A stretch of 64,000 bases of DNA from DASXBA01 sp036406475 (GTDB taxonomy: Bacteria; Actinomycetota; Thermoleophilia; Solirubrobacterales; Thermoleophilaceae): assembly GCA_036406475.1 (NCBI GenBank), contig DASXBA010000032.1, positions 1 to 64,000 of the forward strand. The letters run 5' to 3'. Made by a program: the position numbers and the translations under genes. Numbering within the stretch: the stretch's first letter is position 1; each line of letters begins with the position of its first letter. The notes under the pieces were generated by a model that was not told the DNA's origin, searched no databases, and worked only from the letters and a program-made list of their open reading frames with translations. Shown piece after piece: positions 1 through 8,035 of the stretch.

Positions 1-1
1 G

Positions 2-970
2 TTCCTTCGGATCGCGTTCACGCAGATCGACGCACGCGTGCTTCCGGCCGGCGCGGAGGCGCGCGAGGTGAGCGACGCGCTCGACCGCGACTTTTCCTCC
101 AACCAGGCCTCGGCCACCTTCCTCGCGATGCAGACGCCCCCAAACGGCGCCGCCCGCGCCTTCGCCGCGCAGGTGAGGCGGCTTCCGGGAGCGCGCCACG
201 TGAGCGATCCGCGTCGGGCGGGCCCCGGCCAGTCTGTGGTCCTGGTCACCTCGCGCTACGGCGAGAGCGCCGATGGCAGCCAGCGGCTCGTGCACGACAT
301 CCGCGGCAGGGGCTCGCCGTTCCCGGTCCTCGTGGGCGGGCGCTCGGCGGACTTCGTCGACTTCAAGGCCAGCCTCGCGCGCCACCTGCCCATTGCGCTG
401 GCGATCGTGGCCGTGGCCACCTTCGCGATCCTGTTCCTGATGACCGGGTCCGTCGTCCTGCCGGTCAAGGCGCTCGTGATGAACCTCCTGACGCTGAGCG
501 CCACCTTCGGCATCCTCGTCTTCGTCTTCCAGGACGGGCGGCTCGAGGGCCTCCTCGACTACACCGGCCAGGGCGCGCTCGAGATGACGATGCCGGTGCT
601 GCTGTTCGCGCTCGCCTTCGGCCTGTCCACCGACTACGGCGTCTTCCTCCTGTCGCGGATCAAGGAGGCCCGCGACGGCGGCGCCTCCGACAGCGAGGCG
701 GTGGCCATGGGCCTCGAGCGCACGGGCCGGATCGTCACCTCGGCGGCGCTCCTGTTCAGCGTGGCGATCGGCGCCTTCGCCACCTCCCAGATCGTCTTCA
801 TCAAGGAGAACGGCATCGGGACGGCGCTGGCCGTGCTCATCGACGCCTCGATCATCCGCGCGCTGCTGGTGCCGTCGCTGATGGAGCTGCTCGGGCGCTG
901 GAACTGGTGGGCGCCGCGGCCGCTGCGGCGGCTACACGCGCGCATCGGGCTGCGCGAGGCGGCGGCCTAG
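2..970 (+). CDS. MMPL/RND-family membrane transporter, C-terminal part
   Basis: The frame is open from the window edge, so the N-terminal part is missing; the GTG at 38 is probably internal. The visible 320 residues hold a periplasmic stretch and then about five membrane segments. The motif STDYGVFLLSRIKEA carries the Asp-Tyr pair typical of MmpL proton-relay helices, followed by RTGRIVTSAALL and DASIIRALLVPSLM, both usual in the last MMPL helices. Family members export lipids or hydrophobic compounds using the proton gradient; the substrate cannot be told here. Its stop overlaps the stop of the convergent nucleotidyltransferase gene. Confidence 0.85.
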   Translation, partial: FLRIAFTQIDARVLPAGAEAREVSDALDRDFSSNQASATFLAMQTPPNGAARAFAAQVRRLPGARHVSDPRRAGPGQSVVLVTSRYGESADGSQRLVHDIRGRGSPFPVLVGGRSADFVDFKASLARHLPIALAIVAVATFAILFLMTGSVVLPVKALVMNLLTLSATFGILVFVFQDGRLEGLLDYTGQGALEMTMPVLLFALAFGLSTDYGVFLLSRIKEARDGGASDSEAVAMGLERTGRIVTSAALLFSVAIGAFATSQIVFIKENGIGTALAVLIDASIIRALLVPSLMELLGRWNWWAPRPLRRLHARIGLREAAA

Positions 971-1545
971 AGCCGCGACTCGGCGCGAAGCGCCTCGAGC
1001 TGGGCAGGCGTGTCCACGTCCTCGCCGCCGCCGAGGTCGTCGCAGGGCACCTCGCGGGTGCCGACGCTCATGAGGACGTTGCGGGCGCCGTGATCGCCGG
1101 TCACGTCGCGCAGCCGGTCGAGCAGCTCGTGCTCCAGGAGCAGCGGGTGGCCGGGCTCGCCCCCGTAGGTGGCGCGTACCACGGCCGCACCCCCGCCCCG
1201 CGCCTCCACGACTCGCCTGATCGCCTCCGGGCGCACGCGCGGCTGGTCGCCGAGCGCGACCACCACCGCCTCGGCGTCGGCGACGGCGCCCAGCCCGCAG
1301 GCCAGCGAAGCCGACTGGCCCTCCGCCCAGCGGTCGCAGACGAGCGGCTCGGCTCCATGCAGGTCGACCCTGGCGCGGACGTCCTCCGCGCCCGCGCCCA
1401 GCACGACCACGACCCGCTCCAGACGCGAGTCGGCCATGGTCCGGAGCACGGACTCGAGCAGCGGGCGGCCGTCCAGCTCTGCCAGTTGCTTGCCGCCTCC
1501 GAAGCGAGTCCCGGCGCCGGCGGCGAGCACGATTCCTGCGATCAC
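967..1545 (-). CDS. MobA/MocA-like nucleotidyltransferase
   Basis: A 192-residue protein of the NTP_transf_3 (MobA-like) family. The N-terminal LAAGAGTRFGGGKQ loop binds the NTP, and the ALGDQPRV segment holds the metal-binding Asp. Relatives such as MocA transfer CMP to molybdopterin, but others act on sugar phosphates or on unknown substrates. No molybdenum genes lie nearby, so the substrate is uncertain. I chose the GTG at 1545 because a GGAGGG ribosome site lies about 6-8 bases upstream and because the conserved fold begins right there; longer frames add unrelated sequence. The stop codon overlaps that of the MMPL gene. Confidence 0.75.
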   Translation of the reverse strand: MIAGIVLAAGAGTRFGGGKQLAELDGRPLLESVLRTMADSRLERVVVVLGAGAEDVRARVDLHGAEPLVCDRWAEGQSASLACGLGAVADAEAVVVALGDQPRVRPEAIRRVVEARGGGAAVVRATYGGEPGHPLLLEHELLDRLRDVTGDHGARNVLMSVGTREVPCDDLGGGEDVDTPAQLEALRAESRL

Positions 1546-1603
1546 TCGCTCCCTCCTGCCCACCGGAGTGACCGGGCAAACCGGCCCTATATCCTGGCCT
1601 GTC

Positions 1604-2437
1604 ATGCCGCCGACCACGCGTGACTTCACCCACCAGGGCCACCGGCTCGTCTTCGACGAGTACGGCGTGGGCGACCGTCCGGTGCTGCTGCTGCCGGGGC
1701 TCCTGTTCTCCCGCAAGATGCACCGCCCGCTCGCCGAGCAGCTCGCCGGCCGCGGACACCGGGTGCTCTCCCTCGACCTGCTCGGTCACGGCGACTCGGA
1801 CCGACCTCACGAGATGTTCGAGTACTCGATGTCGATCTTCGGCGAGCAGGCGATCGCGCTGCTCGACCACCTCCAGATCGACCAGGCGGTGATCGGTGGG
1901 ACCTCGCTGGGCGCCAACACCTCGCTCGAGGCAGCCGCGCTGGCGCCGGACCGGGTCAAGGGCCTGATGATCGAGATGCCGGTGCTCGACAATGCGCTGC
2001 TCGGCTGCGCGCTCGCGTTCACCCCGCTGATGCTCGCCCTGACCTTCGGCGCGCCGGCCGTGCGGCTCGGCGCGCAGGTCGCGCGCAGGCTGCCGCGCGG
2101 CACCACCCATCTCGGCGACATGGTGCTCGACTGGGCGAGCCAGGACCCCAAGCCCTCCGCCTCCGTCCTCCAGGGACTGTTCTTCGGCCGCGTGGCCCCG
2201 CCCACCTCCGAGCGCCGCAAGATGCGCCACAAGGCGCTCGTCATCGGCCACCCCCGCGATCCCGTCCACCCCTTTTCGGATTCCGACATGCTCGTCCGCG
2301 AGCTGCCGAACGCCCGGCTGGTGGAGGCGAGCTCGATCCTCGAGCTCCGGCTTCAGCCCGAGCGCCTCACCGGGGAGATCGTCGACTTCGTCGAAGACTG
2401 CTTCGAGCCCGTCACCCCGCTGCGCCGGTCGGCCTGA
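1604..2437 (+). CDS. alpha/beta-fold hydrolase
   Basis: A 277-residue alpha/beta hydrolase. The oxyanion segment is LLPGLLFS, and the nucleophile elbow GGTSLGAN places the serine near residue 101. A late Asp is offered by GHPRDPVHPF. I do not see the usual Gly-His of the catalytic triad at the expected C-terminal place (the segment reads SILELRLQPE), so catalysis may differ or the His may lie elsewhere. It is divergent from the MobA-like gene, with 58 bases between them. The substrate is unknown. It is probably cytoplasmic, as no signal peptide is visible. Confidence 0.75.
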   Translation: MPPTTRDFTHQGHRLVFDEYGVGDRPVLLLPGLLFSRKMHRPLAEQLAGRGHRVLSLDLLGHGDSDRPHEMFEYSMSIFGEQAIALLDHLQIDQAVIGGTSLGANTSLEAAALAPDRVKGLMIEMPVLDNALLGCALAFTPLMLALTFGAPAVRLGAQVARRLPRGTTHLGDMVLDWASQDPKPSASVLQGLFFGRVAPPTSERRKMRHKALVIGHPRDPVHPFSDSDMLVRELPNARLVEASSILELRLQPERLTGEIVDFVEDCFEPVTPLRRSA

Positions 2438-2455
2438 TCTCTACGCTTCTCCGGC

Positions 2456-3172
2456 GTGGCTAGTCGCAAGGAGCAGAAGGAGGCCCTCCGCCGCGAGCGC
2501 GAGGCGCGTGAGCAGGCGGCCAAGGCCGCCGAGCGGCGCCGGCGCCTCGTGGGCTACGGCGCGGCCGGCGGACTGGTGGCCGTGGCGCTGGTGGTTGTCG
2601 TCGTGCTGTTCGTGGCCGGCGGCGGCAGCAGCGACACCAAGGCGACCTCCGCCCTCCTGCCGAGCGGCGGCAGCGTGCCGGACGTGGGGAACACGAACAC
2701 CGCCGCCGCCGCCAAGGCCGCCGCCTGCAAGACGACGAGCTACCACGCCACGAGCCGCAACCACACGACGGACCCGAACCAGAAGGTCAAGTACCCGACC
2801 AACCCGCCGGCGGCCGGCAAGCACTACCAGTTCCCCGCCGACGACCGGGCCTACAGCCAGGCGCCTAGGGACGTCGAGGTAGTGCACGCGCAGGAGCACG
2901 GGCGCGTGGTGATCTGGTTCAAGCCGTCGCTGCCTCGAAGCCAGCGCGCGGACCTGAAGGCGCTGTACGACAAGCAGAAGGGCTACCAGTTGCTGCTGGT
3001 GCCGCGGGCGAACATGCCCTACCAGGTGGCAGAGACCGCGTGGAACGCCCAGCCCGAGCCGCTCGGCACCGGGAAGCTGATGGGCTGCCCCCAGCTCCAG
3101 GACAGCACCTGGGACGCGCTGCAAGATTTCATCGAGGACAACCGGGGCAACGGCCCCGAGGCGATCCCCTAG
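2456..3172 (+). CDS. DUF3105 membrane-anchored protein
   Basis: A 238-residue protein starting at a GTG 18 bases after the hydrolase stop. It has a highly charged N-terminal helix (residues 1-30), one membrane segment (about 33-54), a Ser/Ala-rich spacer and then a DUF3105 domain. The family signature is visible as NPPAAGKHY and VVHAQEHGRVVIWF. The conserved His residues suggest metal binding or catalysis outside the membrane, but no function is established for the family. Four Ala/Lys-rich residues precede a Cys that could pair with the Cys in MGCPQLQ. Confidence 0.75.
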   Translation: MASRKEQKEALRREREAREQAAKAAERRRRLVGYGAAGGLVAVALVVVVVLFVAGGGSSDTKATSALLPSGGSVPDVGNTNTAAAAKAAACKTTSYHATSRNHTTDPNQKVKYPTNPPAAGKHYQFPADDRAYSQAPRDVEVVHAQEHGRVVIWFKPSLPRSQRADLKALYDKQKGYQLLLVPRANMPYQVAETAWNAQPEPLGTGKLMGCPQLQDSTWDALQDFIEDNRGNGPEAIP

Positions 3173-3178
3173 GCCCCC

Positions 3179-3841
3179 TTACGGCACTGCGGCGGCTGCC
3201 GGCTGGACCGGGCGGACGAACAGCACGATCCCGGCCACGACGATCCACAGGCAGTAGAGCAGGATCGGGATGAAGAAGATCGCCACGAGGCAGAGCAGGC
3301 CGACCACGAAGCTGAACCAGGTGAACCATCCCGGCTGAGTGGCGGTCCTGCGGCCGATGCCCCAGGTGGACCACGCGACGAGCGCGCCGAACACCGCGGA
3401 GCAGACCCAGAACTCGTAGCCGAGATCCTGTGTGAGGCGGTAGATGCCGGGGTCGATCCTCGCGCCGTGGTGGACCGCGTCGTGAGCGGCTATCGCCGCG
3501 ACCCCGAACAGCAGAATGCCGGTGGTGAACAGCGTCACGCTGGCCGCGCCGGCGATGGCCGCGAGAGCGCTCAGCCGTCCGACCCCGCCCTCGGTCTCCC
3601 GAAGGCGAGCGCGGAGCGCCGCGTAGAAGACGACCAGGAGCAGGGCCGCGAGGAGCACGATCAGGAAGCTTGCGACCTGCTTGTCGTAGTTGGACTTGTC
3701 CGCGAGGTACTTGGCGATCTTGGCGTTGGTCGCGTCCGGATCGGGCGAACTGCCCGACACGATGAAGCCCACGACGAACACGGCGCCGAACGCCGGACCC
3801 GCGAGGAGCCCCCAGCGCTCGAACCAGCCCCGCTCAGCCAT
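3179..3841 (-). CDS. polytopic membrane protein of unknown function
   Basis: A 220-residue protein with about six hydrophobic segments (roughly 10-30, 55-78, 88-118, 140-160, and two in 170-210) and a conserved-looking extracytoplasmic stretch SSPDPDATNAKIAKYL after the first helix. I do not recognise the family by function. The start at MAERGW is chosen because the upstream in-frame extension is Arg/Pro-rich and overlaps the divergent amidase gene. It converges on the DUF3105 gene with six bases between stops. Confidence 0.65.
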   Translation of the reverse strand: MAERGWFERWGLLAGPAFGAVFVVGFIVSGSSPDPDATNAKIAKYLADKSNYDKQVASFLIVLLAALLLVVFYAALRARLRETEGGVGRLSALAAIAGAASVTLFTTGILLFGVAAIAAHDAVHHGARIDPGIYRLTQDLGYEFWVCSAVFGALVAWSTWGIGRRTATQPGWFTWFSFVVGLLCLVAIFFIPILLYCLWIVVAGIVLFVRPVQPAAAAVP

Positions 3842-3933
3842 CGCCGCGAAAGTAGGCGACCCGACGGACGGAACCGGCCTGAAACAAGCCGCCCAGGCCG
3901 AAACGGCGGCCGGAGCCGCGTGTTGGGTAAACC

Positions 3934-5646
3934 GTGAAGCTGCTCGCAACAGCGGCGGCGGGGGTCTGCCTGGCCGTGATCGCGGTGGTCGCGGCGCCGG
4001 CGCTCTCGTCGACGCAGTGGCGGCCCGAGCCCGTGGACTTCGCGCTCGCGCCGGCAACCCAGAGTGCCTCCCAGGCGCTGCGGCCGGGCAAGCACTTCAA
4101 CCTCGTCGGGATGCGCTGGCGCGGAGGCGGCCGGCCGGCCGTGAAGATGCGCACGCGCCTCGGAGACGGACGCTGGACGCCCTGGGTCGAGGTGAGCGAG
4201 TACACGGAGGATGCTCCCGATCCGGGCCGCGGCGAGCCCGAAGTGCACGGCCTCTCGATGCCCGTCTGGGTCGGCGAGGCGGACCAGGTGCAGTACCGCC
4301 TCAGCCGTCCGGTGCCCGGACTGCGGCTCCACTTCGTGAACGTGCTCGGCACCACGACGGCCGCCGACCGGCTGCGCACGCGGCTGCGCCGAGCGGCCAA
4401 CGTGGCGGTCGCTTCGGTAGCCGGCCTCTTCCGCGGTCGCTCCGCTGAGGCCGCCGAGCCGAAGCCCGCGATCAAGTCGCGGAAGTCCTGGGACCCGCAC
4501 AACAAGTGCCCGCCGCGCCAGGCACCCGACTACGGCGTCGTCAAGGCGGCCTTCATCCACCACACGGTCAGCGCGAACGACTACTCGCGCGACGAGGTGC
4601 CCTCGATCATCCTCGGCATCTGCGACTACCACCGGAACTCGAATGGCTGGAACGACATCGGCTACAACTTCCTCGTCGACAAGTACGGCACGACCTGGGA
4701 GGGCCGTGCGGGCGGTGAGGATCAAGCCGTGGTCGGCGCCCAGGCGCAGGGCTACAACGCGCAGAGCACCGGCATCGCCAACCTCGGCACCTTCTCGAGC
4801 GTCCAGCAGACGCCCGCAGCGCTGTCGGCGATCGCGCGGCTGATCCGCTGGAAGCTGCCGCTCAGCGGCGTGCCTACGTCGGGATCGACCACGCTCGTGA
4901 GCGCCGGGGGCGAGACGAACAAGTACTCCACCGGCACGCACGTCCGGGTCAAGCGCGTCTCGGGCCACCGCGACGTCGACGCCACGGAGTGCCCCGGAAA
5001 CGCCCTCTACGCCCAGCTTCCCCAGCTGCGGCAGATGGTGGGCAACCTGCCGGCCGCGGGCGCCGGGACGAGCCTCCAGGCCTCGCTCTCGGACGACGAC
5101 GTCGGCTACAAGCGCAGCTCGCGCTTCAGCGGCCGGCTCGGCTCGTTCAACGGCGCGCCGCTCGGCGGCGAGACGGTCCGCGCGCAGGTGCGGCGCGGTC
5201 GCCGCTGGAAGACGCTCAAGACCCTCCTCACCGGCTCCGATGGCAGCTTCTCCGTCGTCATGCACTCGCGCATCAACCGCACGATGCGCGCCCGTTTCAG
5301 CGGGCAGGGCGACCTCGTCGCCGCGAGCTCGCCCACCGTCCGACTCCGCGTGCGAACGCAGCTGAAGCTCGCCCATCCGCCCGAGCGGGGTCGAAAGAGT
5401 CGGCGGGTGCGCTTCCGCGGGACCGTCGCGCCGCGCAAGAAGACGGTCTGGCAGGTGCTCGCGGTCCAGCGCGACGACGGCACCTGGAAGCGGGTGGGCG
5501 TGAGGAAGCTGAAGGCCAGGCGCGGCCGCTTCCGCGGCTCGTTCGTGCCAGACGCGTCGGGGCAGTTCCGCTACTACGTCACGACCCGGCCGGACAGCTC
5601 GAACGCGCGCGGGCGCTCGGCGAAGGTCGTGATCCGGGTCCGCTAG
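3934..5646 (+). CDS. secreted N-acetylmuramoyl-L-alanine amidase (PGRP/Amidase_2 type)
   Basis: A 570-residue exported protein. Residues 1-25 form a signal peptide. An N-terminal beta-rich region (about 30-150) precedes a zinc amidase domain of the PGRP/Amidase_2 fold (about 185-370). The zinc ligands are visible: His in FIHHTV (residues 209-210), His345 in SGHRDVD and Cys353 in ATECPG; the Tyr of DIGYNF is also present. Such enzymes cut the bond between N-acetylmuramic acid and L-alanine in peptidoglycan. The last 190 residues resemble two Ig-like beta domains, basic in charge, likely for wall binding. The start is a GTG directly before the signal peptide. Confidence 0.88.
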   Translation: MKLLATAAAGVCLAVIAVVAAPALSSTQWRPEPVDFALAPATQSASQALRPGKHFNLVGMRWRGGGRPAVKMRTRLGDGRWTPWVEVSEYTEDAPDPGRGEPEVHGLSMPVWVGEADQVQYRLSRPVPGLRLHFVNVLGTTTAADRLRTRLRRAANVAVASVAGLFRGRSAEAAEPKPAIKSRKSWDPHNKCPPRQAPDYGVVKAAFIHHTVSANDYSRDEVPSIILGICDYHRNSNGWNDIGYNFLVDKYGTTWEGRAGGEDQAVVGAQAQGYNAQSTGIANLGTFSSVQQTPAALSAIARLIRWKLPLSGVPTSGSTTLVSAGGETNKYSTGTHVRVKRVSGHRDVDATECPGNALYAQLPQLRQMVGNLPAAGAGTSLQASLSDDDVGYKRSSRFSGRLGSFNGAPLGGETVRAQVRRGRRWKTLKTLLTGSDGSFSVVMHSRINRTMRARFSGQGDLVAASSPTVRLRVRTQLKLAHPPERGRKSRRVRFRGTVAPRKKTVWQVLAVQRDDGTWKRVGVRKLKARRGRFRGSFVPDASGQFRYYVTTRPDSSNARGRSAKVVIRVR

Positions 5647-5672
5647 CGCGAGCTGACCCGCCCGCGCAAGGT

Positions 5673-5716
5673 GAACGTCCCATTTTGCCGGCTATAGGCG
5701 GCAAATATGGACGTTC
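5673..5716. repeat. long palindrome, copy 1 of a two-member family
   Basis: A 44 bp interrupted palindrome in the gap between the convergent amidase and SnoaL-like genes. Outer arms GAACGTCC and GGACGTTC pair perfectly. After three unpaired positions, TTTGCCG pairs with CGGCAAA, and the centre is CTATAG. Spacing is identical to the element at 27213-27260: GTGAACGTCC, 11 bases, CTATAG, 11 bases, GGACGTTC. No T-tract follows on either side. It may be a two-way terminator or a REP-like repeat. Confidence 0.8.
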
Positions 5717-5746
5717 GATGTCGAGGGGAGCGCCGGAGGCCCGGCG

Positions 5747-6214
5747 CTAGCGCGGCTTCGCCAGCCGCGACGCCGCCCGCTCGCCCAGCGCCAGCAGCCG
5801 CGGCAGCGGACCGGCCAGCGCCCTCATCGCCGCCGCGTTGAGCCGGCCTCGATCGCGAGCCAGGCTCGGACCTGCCGCCGACGCGAACGCCGCGGTCGCC
5901 GGAAGCGGCCGGCTCATCACCGTGATCTCGGCGATCTTGCCGTCGGGCCCGTGGAGCACCCGGTCCATGCCCTCGATCGGCCTGCCGCCGATGCGGGCCC
6001 GCCAGAAGAAGACGTGGCGGTCGCCGTCGGCGAACTCGTCGGTGAACTCGAGCCCCTTTATCTCCTCGAACAGCACCTCGTAGAGCCTGGCGGCGGTCTC
6101 CTTGCCCTCGAACGGCTCCTCGACCACGGGCGAGCGGAGCACGACGTCGGGCGCGAACGCGTCAACGAGCACATGCAGCTCGCGCGTCTCCCAGGCCGTG
6201 CGGAAGGGGTGCAT
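5747..6214 (-). CDS. SnoaL-like / NTF2-fold protein
   Basis: A 155-residue protein with an NTF2-like fold in residues 1-110: HPFRTAWETRELHVLVDAF, then SPVVEEPFEGKETAARLYEVL and HVFFWRARIGG, a pattern common in SnoaL-like proteins. A 45-residue Ala/Arg-rich tail follows. The family covers small-molecule isomerases, cyclases and non-enzymatic binders, so no reaction can be assigned. Its ATG overlaps the TGA of the upstream sugar transferase (TGATG), implying translational coupling and a shared transcript. Confidence 0.7.
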   Translation of the reverse strand: MHPFRTAWETRELHVLVDAFAPDVVLRSPVVEEPFEGKETAARLYEVLFEEIKGLEFTDEFADGDRHVFFWRARIGGRPIEGMDRVLHGPDGKIAEITVMSRPLPATAAFASAAGPSLARDRGRLNAAAMRALAGPLPRLLALGERAASRLAKPR

Positions 6215-6798
6215 CAGCTCCAGCCCTGGAAGCGGTCCTCGCTGTAGAGCCCGTGGCCCGTGAGCAGCAGCTTGACCGTGCGGGCCAGGATGCGGACGTC
6301 GAGGCGCAGCGAGCGGTGTTCCACGTACCAGATGTCGAGCTCGATCCGCTCGGGCCAGGGGAGCGAGGTGCGGCCGTTGACCTGAGCCCAGCCGGTGATG
6401 CCGGGCTTGACCTCGAGCCGCCGTCGCTGGCGGTCGGTGTAGCGGTCGACCTGCTCTTGAATGGTCGGCCGTGGCCCGACGATCGCCATCTCCCCTTTGA
6501 CGACGTTGACCAGGTTGGGAAGCTCGTCGAGCGAGAGCCGGCGCAGGAAGCGGCCCACGCGCGTGATGCGCGGGTCGCCCTCGAGCACGTAGATCCCCGC
6601 CCCCATCGCCTCCGCACCGGGCACCATGGTCCGCAGCTTCCAGAGCTCGAAGGGCTCGCCGTCCCTGCCCACGCGGCGCTGCCGGTAGAAGGCCGGGCCC
6701 TTGCTCTCCAGCCGGATCGCCAGCGCGGCGGCCACGAGCAGGGGCGAGCAGATCGCGAGGCCGACGCCCGCGATCACGAGGTCCAGCGCGCGGTTCAT
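6214..6798 (-). CDS. initiating sugar phosphotransferase (WcaJ/PglC-type bacterial sugar transferase)
   Basis: A 194-residue monotopic enzyme of the bacterial sugar transferase family, in the short form that lacks the four-helix N-terminal domain. It has a re-entrant N-terminal helix (LVIAGVGLAICSPLLVAAAL), the basic FYRQRRVGRDG stretch, FELWKLRTM, LSLDELPNLVNV with the catalytic Asp-Glu pair, and the late VKPGITGWAQVNGR motif. Such enzymes move a phosphosugar from UDP-sugar to undecaprenyl phosphate and so start surface polysaccharide units. It is divergent from the GT4 gene, with 24 bases between the two starts, which requires overlapping or leaderless promoters. Confidence 0.9.
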   Translation of the reverse strand: MNRALDLVIAGVGLAICSPLLVAAALAIRLESKGPAFYRQRRVGRDGEPFELWKLRTMVPGAEAMGAGIYVLEGDPRITRVGRFLRRLSLDELPNLVNVVKGEMAIVGPRPTIQEQVDRYTDRQRRRLEVKPGITGWAQVNGRTSLPWPERIELDIWYVEHRSLRLDVRILARTVKLLLTGHGLYSEDRFQGWS

Positions 6799-6822
6799 CG
6801 GGCTAACGTTGCGCCGGGTCGG

Positions 6823-8022
6823 ATGCGCATCCTCTACCTGCATCAGTACTTCATGACCCGGTCCGGAATCGGGGGCACGCGCTCGTACGAGTTCGCGCGG
6901 CGCTTCGCGGCGCGGGGGCACGAGGTGAGCATGGTAACCGCGGCGGCGCCGGGCGAGGACCAGCGGCGCGGCGTCGACGGCATCGACGTGGTCGGTGTGC
7001 GCGCAGGCTTCGGCGACTACGTGCGCGGGACGAAGCTCTCCTATCCGCGCCGCGTGCTCGAGTTCGCGCGCTTCGCGCTCGCCGCCACGATCGCGGCCCT
7101 GCGCCTGCCGCGACCCGACGTGATCTACGCCACCTCGCCTCCGCTGACCATGGCGCTGCCTGCGTTGGCCGCCGCCACGAGGCACCGGACCCCGCTCGTC
7201 TTCGAGGTCCGCGACCTCTGGCCCGAGGCACCGATCCAGATGGGCGCGCTGCGGAACCCGCTGCTCCAGCGGCTGGCCCGCTGGCTCGAGCGCTTCGTCT
7301 ACCGCCACGCGACGCACGTGATCGCGCTCTCGCCGGGGATGCGCGAGGGCGTGATCGCGGCCGGGACGCCGCCGGACAAGGTCAGCCTCATCCCCAACGC
7401 CTCGGACCTCGAGCTCTTCTCGCCCGACCGCGAGGGCGGCGACTTCCGTGAGCGCCTCGAGCTCGGCGACCGCTTCGTCTGCACCTACTTCGGCACGATG
7501 GGCGAGGCCAACGACCTCACCCAGGTGATCGAGGCGGCGGCGCTGATGGACGACGACGTGCGCTTCGTGCTGCACGGCGAGGGGAAGCGAAAGCAGGCGC
7601 TCAAGGACCTGGCGCGCGAGCGCGGGCTGCACAACGTGGTCTTCTCGGACGCGGTGGAGAAGGAGTCGGTGGCCGAACTGGCCGCGGCCTCGGACGCCTG
7701 CATGACGATCTACAAGGACGTCCCGATCCTCTACACCTGCTCGCCGAACAAGCTGTTCGACACATTCGCGGCCGGGCGGGCGGCGATCGTGAACACGCCG
7801 GGCTGGCTCACGGAGCTGGTCGAGGAGGGCGAGGCCGGCGTAGCGGTGCGTCCGGCCGACCCGGCAGACCTGGCGGAGAAGGTCGCCCACCTGCGCGACC
7901 ACCCCGATCTCGTGGAGGAGTACGGTCGCAACGGGCGCAAGCTCGCCGAGACCGAGTTCAGCCGCGACCTGCTGGCCGAGCGGGCGCTCGGCGTGCTCGA
8001 ACGGGCGGCGCGGTCCCACTAG
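6823..8022 (+). CDS. glycosyltransferase family 4
   Basis: A 399-residue GT-B glycosyltransferase. The N-terminal half holds MRILYLHQYF and an acceptor-side GGTRSYEFARRFAARGHEV motif; the C-terminal half holds the nucleotide-sugar site (FGTMGEANDLTQVIEA, HGEGKRKQALKDLA, CSPNKLFDTFAAGRA). This arrangement resembles WbuB/WcaI-like GT4 enzymes of O-antigen and capsule clusters. It is the first gene of a rightward run with the Wzy-like protein (13 bases later) and the GT-C protein, so it probably extends the lipid-linked unit begun by the divergent sugar transferase. Confidence 0.88.
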   Translation: MRILYLHQYFMTRSGIGGTRSYEFARRFAARGHEVSMVTAAAPGEDQRRGVDGIDVVGVRAGFGDYVRGTKLSYPRRVLEFARFALAATIAALRLPRPDVIYATSPPLTMALPALAAATRHRTPLVFEVRDLWPEAPIQMGALRNPLLQRLARWLERFVYRHATHVIALSPGMREGVIAAGTPPDKVSLIPNASDLELFSPDREGGDFRERLELGDRFVCTYFGTMGEANDLTQVIEAAALMDDDVRFVLHGEGKRKQALKDLARERGLHNVVFSDAVEKESVAELAAASDACMTIYKDVPILYTCSPNKLFDTFAAGRAAIVNTPGWLTELVEEGEAGVAVRPADPADLAEKVAHLRDHPDLVEEYGRNGRKLAETEFSRDLLAERALGVLERAARSH

Positions 8023-8035
8023 GGTCCGCCCCGCG

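Noticed and set aside
3661..5376. 571-residue minus-strand frame across the amidase
   Set aside because: It is antisense to a gene with signal peptide and zinc ligands and has low-complexity composition.
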